From an uncultured Elusimicrobium sp. (lineage in GTDB: Bacteria > Elusimicrobiota > Elusimicrobia > Elusimicrobiales > Elusimicrobiaceae), in NCBI GenBank assembly GCA_947170005.1, contig CAMVRX010000004.1, positions 1-39,827 on the forward strand: a DNA stretch of 39,827 bases, read 5' to 3'. The notes beneath the pieces were generated by a model that ran no database searches, was not told the origin of the DNA, and saw only the letters and a program-made list of their open reading frames with translations. The position numbers and the translations under genes were made by a program. Below are positions 34,379-39,827 of this stretch, piece by piece (position 1 is the first letter of the stretch; the number at the start of each line of letters is the position of its first letter).

Positions 34379-35146
34379 TTAAGATGCCACTACAATTTTG
34401 TAGGGGATGTCCGCCACTTCTAAATAACTAATCTCGGGCGCTGCAAAGCCGTTAATCGGGTTTCCGGCTTTGGATAATGTGCCCGTGTTCACGGTGGGGC
34501 GGGCTGGTGTAAAAGTGCTGGTGTATTTTGCGCCGGAAGATACCAAAAAATCACTTATCTTGCCGGAAAAACTATCAGCCAGCGCGGTGGCTCCGTAAGA
34601 TGCAATAGAGCCGCCCAGCATAATGGTGTTTCCCCACGGCATGTGGAAATAATGCTCTTTTACTTTTGTACCGTTCACAAAAAGTTTTAGCTGATAATTG
34701 CTGTCGCTGGTGTCAAACACATGCGCCAGGTGGATGGGGCTTGTTTGGTCCGGCAGCGTTACGGTGGTGTCTTCCGGGTCCCCATCGCCAAAATCAAGTT
34801 GTAAGTTTATATTGTTTGTACCGCTAATCGGTTTGGGCAGAATTTTCACAAACGATACGGAGTGGCTGCCAAAATAGCCGTACTGGTGGCTGGCTCCCGT
34901 GTTGTTCCAGTCGGTTAAAGTCATCCAGTATTCTATCGTGTGTGAGCCGTTTAGCCCCACGCTTTGCACATACGGCATAGAAAACTGCAACGCTTTACCG
35001 CTAAAAGTAAAAGTCGGGTTTCCGTTCTCTATTGCGCTGCTGTGGCTGCCGCTGCCTATTTCGGCAAGCGTAGGCGTTCCGGCTACATCCGGGTTATAAT
35101 AGTAGCGGGTTCCAATTCCGGGTACATATAAAATTTCGTTTGCCAT
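34379..35146 (-). CDS. Tail-associated protein with lectin/LamG (concanavalin-like) fold features
   Basis: 255 aa; FSMPYVQSVGLNGSHTIEYWMTLTDW...LKLFVNGTKVKEHYFHMPWGNTIMLGGS...ADSFSGKISDFLVSSG. Confidence 0.6.
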   Translation of the reverse strand: MANEILYVPGIGTRYYYNPDVAGTPTLAEIGSGSHSSAIENGNPTFTFSGKALQFSMPYVQSVGLNGSHTIEYWMTLTDWNNTGASHQYGYFGSHSVSFVKILPKPISGTNNINLQLDFGDGDPEDTTVTLPDQTSPIHLAHVFDTSDSNYQLKLFVNGTKVKEHYFHMPWGNTIMLGGSIASYGATALADSFSGKISDFLVSSGAKYTSTFTPARPTVNTGTLSKAGNPINGFAAPEISYLEVADIPYKIVVAS

Positions 35147-35157
35147 AGTTCGCTCCT

Positions 35158-38100
35158 TTATTCCAAAGTTAAAATTTTGTTGGTACTGTCATAAGTGGCA
35201 GTTAAACCGCTGCCGCTTGCGCTGGCGGAAATCGTCCCGTCATTGCTTACGGTAATGGTGGTGCCGTCCGGCTTTACTTTCCCGGCGGTACTGGTAGTGG
35301 CTACGGGCACGCTGGTTAAATACTGGCTGTGTGTATGCGTGGGGCTGGTGCCCAGGTCATCGGTAAAATCGCTTAACTTGGTAGGCAAGCCCGATACTTC
35401 GCTAGAAGTGTGTGTGTGGGAAGACGGCGTAAAAGAAGATGGTTTGCTTCCCACATCGCTCCATGATACGCTGGTTAAATACTGGCTGTGCGTATGTGTC
35501 GGGCTGGTGCCCAGGTCATCGGTAAAGTCGCTTAACTTGGTGGGCAAGCCCGATACTTCGCTGGAAGTGTGTGTATGGCTTGCGGCCGCATAACTTCCGG
35601 CTGCCTGTTTTCCGTCCAGCGCATTTTTTAAGTCGGTTTGGTTGGATAAAGTACCGCCGATGCTTCCCCAGTTGGCGGACCCTCCGCCGCCCCCGCCGCC
35701 TGTGGCACTAATCACATTGTTTGTAATTTGGATATTGTCCCCGGCGGTTAAGGTGTCTTGTTTTCCGGCAATAAGCAGGCGTATGTCGGCGTGCGCTGTA
35801 TCGCTGGTGTTGTGGGCGGACAGTTGTGCGGCTGCCGCTTGCGCGGAAGTGGCAGCGGTTTGGGCATCGCCTTTGGCTTCTACGGCAGCTTCTTTGGCTG
35901 CGGTAGCGGCTTCGCTGGCTGCTTCGGCAGAATTTTTATACTGCAACGCCGTAGCTTCGCTGCTTCCGGCTGCGGTGGCTGCATCGGCTGCATCGTCTTT
36001 GTAACCCTCTGCGGCAGCTTGCGCGGCTTCGGCTGCGGTTTGGGCTTCCAGTGCATCATCTTTGGAGCCCTCTGCTGCGGTGGCATATTCGGCGGCGGCA
36101 TCCTTATATTGCTCTGCATTGTTTGCGCAGTTATAAGCCGTGGTGGCATAATTGGCCGCTGCGGTTTGGCTGTCTGCTGCCTGCCCGGCTTTGGTGCTGG
36201 CGGTGGATGCGCTGCCCGCTGCTGCGGTGGCGGATGCGGAAGCGGCGGATGCGGCATCGGTAGCCGTAGAGCTGGCCTGTTGGATAGCATCTAAATAATC
36301 TTCTGCGCTTTGCGCTGCGCTGCCGGACACTTTGGTTTTAATGGCGCGGGAGCTTTGTTCGGCCAGTTCTTGCGTAATGCGGGTTAGCTTATCTAAACTG
36401 GCTTCCATGCTTTCTTTGTCAAGTGTGGCCTGCTGTATCAAGTTGTTGTCTTGGGTAAGCGGGGTGTTGCGCACGATAGTAAATTTGTGCGTGCTGGGCA
36501 GCGGGTCCAGTTGGCTGGCGGTGGTCGGGTAGGTTAAAAATGTTTTGCTGGTGTCCACTTCAAACGCGGTAGTTACGGCGGTTTCTACCCCGTCCCCGTC
36601 CGTAACAATGAGCGAAAGCTCGCTGTTTTCCAGGTAGGGAAAGGGGATGTCAAAGCGGCGGTTGGAGCCATCGCCCGTGTAAGTTACTTTGGTGGTTGTG
36701 TTTGCGCGGTTTTCCGTGTAGCCCAGGGCTTGTAAACAGCCGCGCATCGGGTTTTCGCCAGTTGCAATATCGGCAGCCCCCGTGTAAATTCCTTTGGCAT
36801 ACTTGGTAGGTAGTCCGCCGAAAAGCTGCCCGCCCGTTACAAGCATGTCCAGTACATCTTCGCCTGTTACATCTTCTTTCAGTGCTTTACCGCCCATTTT
36901 GAAAATCTCACTCACTACGGGCAGTTCGGGCCGTTCCAGGCGCACCCGGTGGTCAAACATTTTCGCTTTGGCTACATCGGCTGCCTGTCCTACGGCCATA
37001 TCCAAAATCGGCAATGCTCCGGCCAGTTGCGTAAATGGGCTAAAAAACAGCTCATCGGTTAGCATCTCGCCCGCATCGTCATCGTCAAAGTACCAGGCCA
37101 GCACGCCCAGGGTGGTAAGCATGGAGTACATCCAGCTGTTAAGCAGTCCGTACAAAGCCACTACTTTGGCAAGTTGCTTTTTGTCGATTTCCCCGCGTTG
37201 GTACTGGGAAATTGCATCGGCAATTTTGCGCGCGTACTGGGCGGGCGTGTTCTTAAAAGCAAACAGCCCACGATACAAAAAATTCATCTCGCGCCCTTGC
37301 AGCGTAGATAAACTGCTGCGGGTGTTGGCTTGCTGGCTGCGCAAGGTGGACTTTCTAAACTCGGCAAAAGCATCTTTTTGGCTCATGCCTTTTTCTTTCA
37401 TTAAATAGTCCACATACGGTTTTCCACCAAAGATAATAGCCCCAATATCGCCCAGGCGCGTATTGATGGTTAGCAGGTCCGTAAAGCGCACAAATTTTCC
37501 GCGCGCTGTAATGGCTTGCGCATCGGCAGTGGCGCGGGCAAGGGCTTCGTTCATAGAGCCGCTTTCATAGCGGGTCTTTAAGTACGGGTCCCCGTCCAGC
37601 ATAAATTTAACGGTTTGCTTCGGGTGCATGATAGCATCCGCAAAGCCGGACACCCATTTAGCGGCGGGCATCTGCTCGGCATAGTTCATAGAGCTAATCA
37701 GCTGCTTAATGGCAATGGTCGGCTTTAAGGCAATGGCCCCTTTTACATAGTTGTTGGTTAGCCAGTCGCCCAGTTTGTCTATGTCGTATTTAAGCGTTTG
37801 TTTGGACACGCTAAACTGGTCTATCAGTTCCAGCATCCGTTTATAAACATCTTCGCCCACTTTTTCAATGATGGCGGGCTTTACCACCGGGCTTTTGAAA
37901 ACGCGCCGTATTTGGTTTAGTTTCTCTGCCTTAAAGTGGTAGTCCGCCGCGCGGTCAATGTGTCTAAACAAAATGCCGAACGGGTTTTCCAGCTTCATTT
38001 GAATAAACGGGCTGGCGGCGCGCATTTTGGTAAAAGACGGGTTTTTGCTCATTACGGCACTGGCGTGCAAAAAGTCCAGTTCGCTTTCCACGCGCTCGGT

Positions 38101-39780
38101 TACACTGGGGAAATAATTTTGCACACGGGGTAAATCATAACCGCGTTCTTTTACAAAAACTTGGTTAATTTGGCTGTACGATTTTTCGGCTTCCTGTTGT
38201 AAAAAGTCGGCCAGTTCTTTATCCTGTAAATCTAACAGGTCAAACATTTGCCCCAGCTGCTCATTTCCGTACTGTTGGACCAGGCGGTCGGCAAGCCCAT
38301 CGTTTTTATAGTAAATGTACGCCGTAATAATTTGCATCTTGGAAAGTTCCTCTTTGAAAGGTTCCCCGGTGCGGCGTACCCAAACATACTCATCGGTATT
38401 TTTATCTACCAGCGCATAATTGGTAAAAGTATGTTTTTCTTTGCGCAGTTCGTTCATCTTGTTTTGTACTTCACGGTTGCTGCCCAGTTTGTAAATACTC
38501 TTTACGCCATCCATAATAGCGGTGCGGCGTTGCCAGGAGTAAGTCAAAGTGTCAGCTTCCAGGTTCAGCATGCTGTATTTTTCTTTAATGTTTTTATCGG
38601 CAAAAACATCCAGCATGCTTTCCCAGTTGGCAAGCCAGGAAGCGTAAGTGCGTTTTAACAGTCCGGCTTCTTTGTTTTTCTTTATAGCCGCAAGCACTTC
38701 GCTTTTGTCTTGCTCGTTGCGGAAGTCCATAATCATTTTTTGCAAGTTGCGCGCGCTGCGCCCGGCTTTGCGCAGTTCGTGGATGTCATCGTATGCCTGT
38801 TTGTAAAGGTGTACGGAAACATCCTTGCGGTCATTGGCTTGTATGGAAAGCAGCTCGTTTATGATTTTATCGCTCGGGCTGGCGGCTTCTTCTTGGCGCG
38901 AAAACTGCTCCATGCGCGCAGACAGTTCATCGGCGGCACTTTGCGGCCCCAGGTGGGCTACGCGCTTTAATTCTTGCAGCACTCTTAAAGTACCCTCATC
39001 CACCATGGCTTTGCGCAGATTTCCGCGTTTATCAAAAAGATTTAGGTTCAAAATATCCTGTATCTTTTTGTTCATGTATTTTTTGTAGTTATCTTCCTGG
39101 AAGTCCTTTGCCCGGCGCACTACGCGGTCTAATTCGCTTCTATGGAAAGTGCGTAATTTGGTAGCGGTGCGGATGTACCCTTGCAAAAGCTGCCGTATTT
39201 GGTCGCTTTCAAGTCCGCCGATGTTGCGAAGTACGCGCCAGGTTGCCTGCATTAAAGCGGCTTCCATTTTGGGTTCGGCTTCGGCAAGCACTCTTTCGCT
39301 TCCTTTGCGGCGGCGGCTGATTTCTTCATCGCTCCAATTTGTGTAATGGCGGATGCTGCCCGTTACTACCATGTTGCGTATTTTCCACGCTTCTTTTACT
39401 TTATTGTCCACTTGCCCTACGCTTTCGGTATAAGCACGCAGCAGTTGCGCACGCACGCTGTCCCAGTCGGTATTGGGCAGGTCGGTGCGGCGGCGTTCTT
39501 CAATGCCCGCTTCTGTTTTATCGTAAGCGGCTTCTAAAAAGTCCAGGGCTTGCGCGGTGGCGGCTTGGATGTCGTCAAAGGTTTTAGCGTTTTGCAAGGT
39601 CTTTATAATATCCGCTTTGCCCTCTAATTCGCGTTTGTTCAATTCATCCACAATGCGGCGTTTGATTTTCTGCGCGGCATCCAGGGTGGCTTTGTCGGCT
39701 TCTTCTTTTTGCCGGACGGTTTGGCTCTTATTGTCCAAACGGTCTGCCAGTTTGTTAAGTTCGCCCAGGCGCAGAGAAAG
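35158..39780 (-). CDS. Giant fusion protein (5' end missing, at least 1540 aa): polyvalent/internal-virion-like N-terminal part fused to a T7-like tail fibre
   Basis: Open frame continues upstream of the listed start (a TTG) as LSLRLGELNKLADR to the adapter junction. C-terminal part: TTTKVTYTGDGSNRRFDIPFPYLENSELSLIV (T7 tail-fibre N-domain-like), Ala-rich coiled coil, THTHS repeats. Confidence 0.8.
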   Translation of the reverse strand, partial: LSLRLGELNKLADRLDNKSQTVRQKEEADKATLDAAQKIKRRIVDELNKRELEGKADIIKTLQNAKTFDDIQAATAQALDFLEAAYDKTEAGIEERRRTDLPNTDWDSVRAQLLRAYTESVGQVDNKVKEAWKIRNMVVTGSIRHYTNWSDEEISRRRKGSERVLAEAEPKMEAALMQATWRVLRNIGGLESDQIRQLLQGYIRTATKLRTFHRSELDRVVRRAKDFQEDNYKKYMNKKIQDILNLNLFDKRGNLRKAMVDEGTLRVLQELKRVAHLGPQSAADELSARMEQFSRQEEAASPSDKIINELLSIQANDRKDVSVHLYKQAYDDIHELRKAGRSARNLQKMIMDFRNEQDKSEVLAAIKKNKEAGLLKRTYASWLANWESMLDVFADKNIKEKYSMLNLEADTLTYSWQRRTAIMDGVKSIYKLGSNREVQNKMNELRKEKHTFTNYALVDKNTDEYVWVRRTGEPFKEELSKMQIITAYIYYKNDGLADRLVQQYGNEQLGQMFDLLDLQDKELADFLQQEAEKSYSQINQVFVKERGYDLPRVQNYFPSVTERVESELDFLHASAVMSKNPSFTKMRAASPFIQMKLENPFGILFRHIDRAADYHFKAEKLNQIRRVFKSPVVKPAIIEKVGEDVYKRMLELIDQFSVSKQTLKYDIDKLGDWLTNNYVKGAIALKPTIAIKQLISSMNYAEQMPAAKWVSGFADAIMHPKQTVKFMLDGDPYLKTRYESGSMNEALARATADAQAITARGKFVRFTDLLTINTRLGDIGAIIFGGKPYVDYLMKEKGMSQKDAFAEFRKSTLRSQQANTRSSLSTLQGREMNFLYRGLFAFKNTPAQYARKIADAISQYQRGEIDKKQLAKVVALYGLLNSWMYSMLTTLGVLAWYFDDDDAGEMLTDELFFSPFTQLAGALPILDMAVGQAADVAKAKMFDHRVRLERPELPVVSEIFKMGGKALKEDVTGEDVLDMLVTGGQLFGGLPTKYAKGIYTGAADIATGENPMRGCLQALGYTENRANTTTKVTYTGDGSNRRFDIPFPYLENSELSLIVTDGDGVETAVTTAFEVDTSKTFLTYPTTASQLDPLPSTHKFTIVRNTPLTQDNNLIQQATLDKESMEASLDKLTRITQELAEQSSRAIKTKVSGSAAQSAEDYLDAIQQASSTATDAASAASASATAAAGSASTASTKAGQAADSQTAAANYATTAYNCANNAEQYKDAAAEYATAAEGSKDDALEAQTAAEAAQAAAEGYKDDAADAATAAGSSEATALQYKNSAEAASEAATAAKEAAVEAKGDAQTAATSAQAAAAQLSAHNTSDTAHADIRLLIAGKQDTLTAGDNIQITNNVISATGGGGGGGSANWGSIGGTLSNQTDLKNALDGKQAAGSYAAASHTHTSSEVSGLPTKLSDFTDDLGTSPTHTHSQYLTSVSWSDVGSKPSSFTPSSHTHTSSEVSGLPTKLSDFTDDLGTSPTHTHSQYLTSVPVATTSTAGKVKPDGTTITVSNDGTISASASGSGLTATYDSTNKILTLE
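35309..35577. repeat. Two near-identical copies of a tail-fibre segment, 159-bp period (53 aa)
   Basis: 35309-35418 and 35468-35577 both encode HTHTSSEVSGLPTKLSDFTDDLGTSPTHTHSQYLTS. Confidence 0.85.
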
Positions 39781-39827
39781 AGATCGGAAGAGCGTCGTGT
39801 AGGGAAAGAGTGTAGATCTCGGTGGTC
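39781..39827. other. Illumina TruSeq adapter read-through (non-biological)
   Basis: AGATCGGAAGAGCGTCGTGTAGGGAAAGAGTGTAGATCTCGGTGGTC matches the reverse complement of the TruSeq universal adapter. Confidence 0.98.

Noticed and set aside
35158-36300. Second DGR variable region in the repeated tail-fibre segment
   Set aside because: The 159-bp repeat copies differ by scattered, mostly synonymous changes rather than adenine-restricted ones, and do not match the TR.
39557-39802. ORF of 81 aa ending in RDRKSVV
   Set aside because: Antisense to the giant ORF and its C-terminus is translated from Illumina adapter.

Overview
The window reads as an almost complete genome (about 39.8 kb) of a temperate podovirus-like phage. 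Nearly all genes are on the minus strand. Minus-strand order from high to low coordinate: a polyvalent/internal-virion plus T7-like tail-fibre fusion (enters from the contig end), tail/adhesin genes, a diversity-generating retroelement (DGR), lysis-like genes, a small cysteine-rich/glycyl-radical-like cluster, a plus-strand lysogeny module (CI-like repressor, membrane protein, tyrosine integrase), an early region of many small ORFs with one tRNA-Met(CAT), an O-like replication protein with internal iteron-like repeats, terminase, and a capsid/tail/internal-virion block resembling BPP-1 and T7. The most interesting system is the DGR: a C-type-lectin-like target gene (34026-32584) with a 98-bp VR (32611-32708), two GC-rich hairpins, a TR (32394-32491) and a reverse transcriptase (32258-31206). 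TR and VR align without gaps, with 12 differences, all at TR adenines on the coding strand (12 of 26 A changed, 0 of 72 non-A). No Avd gene is recognisable, and the RT has non-canonical SSW and YADE motifs. The last 47 nt are Illumina adapter, and both contig ends fall inside giant open ORFs, so the genome was probably linearised inside one giant gene. Function calls come from reading the sequence only; no database search was run.
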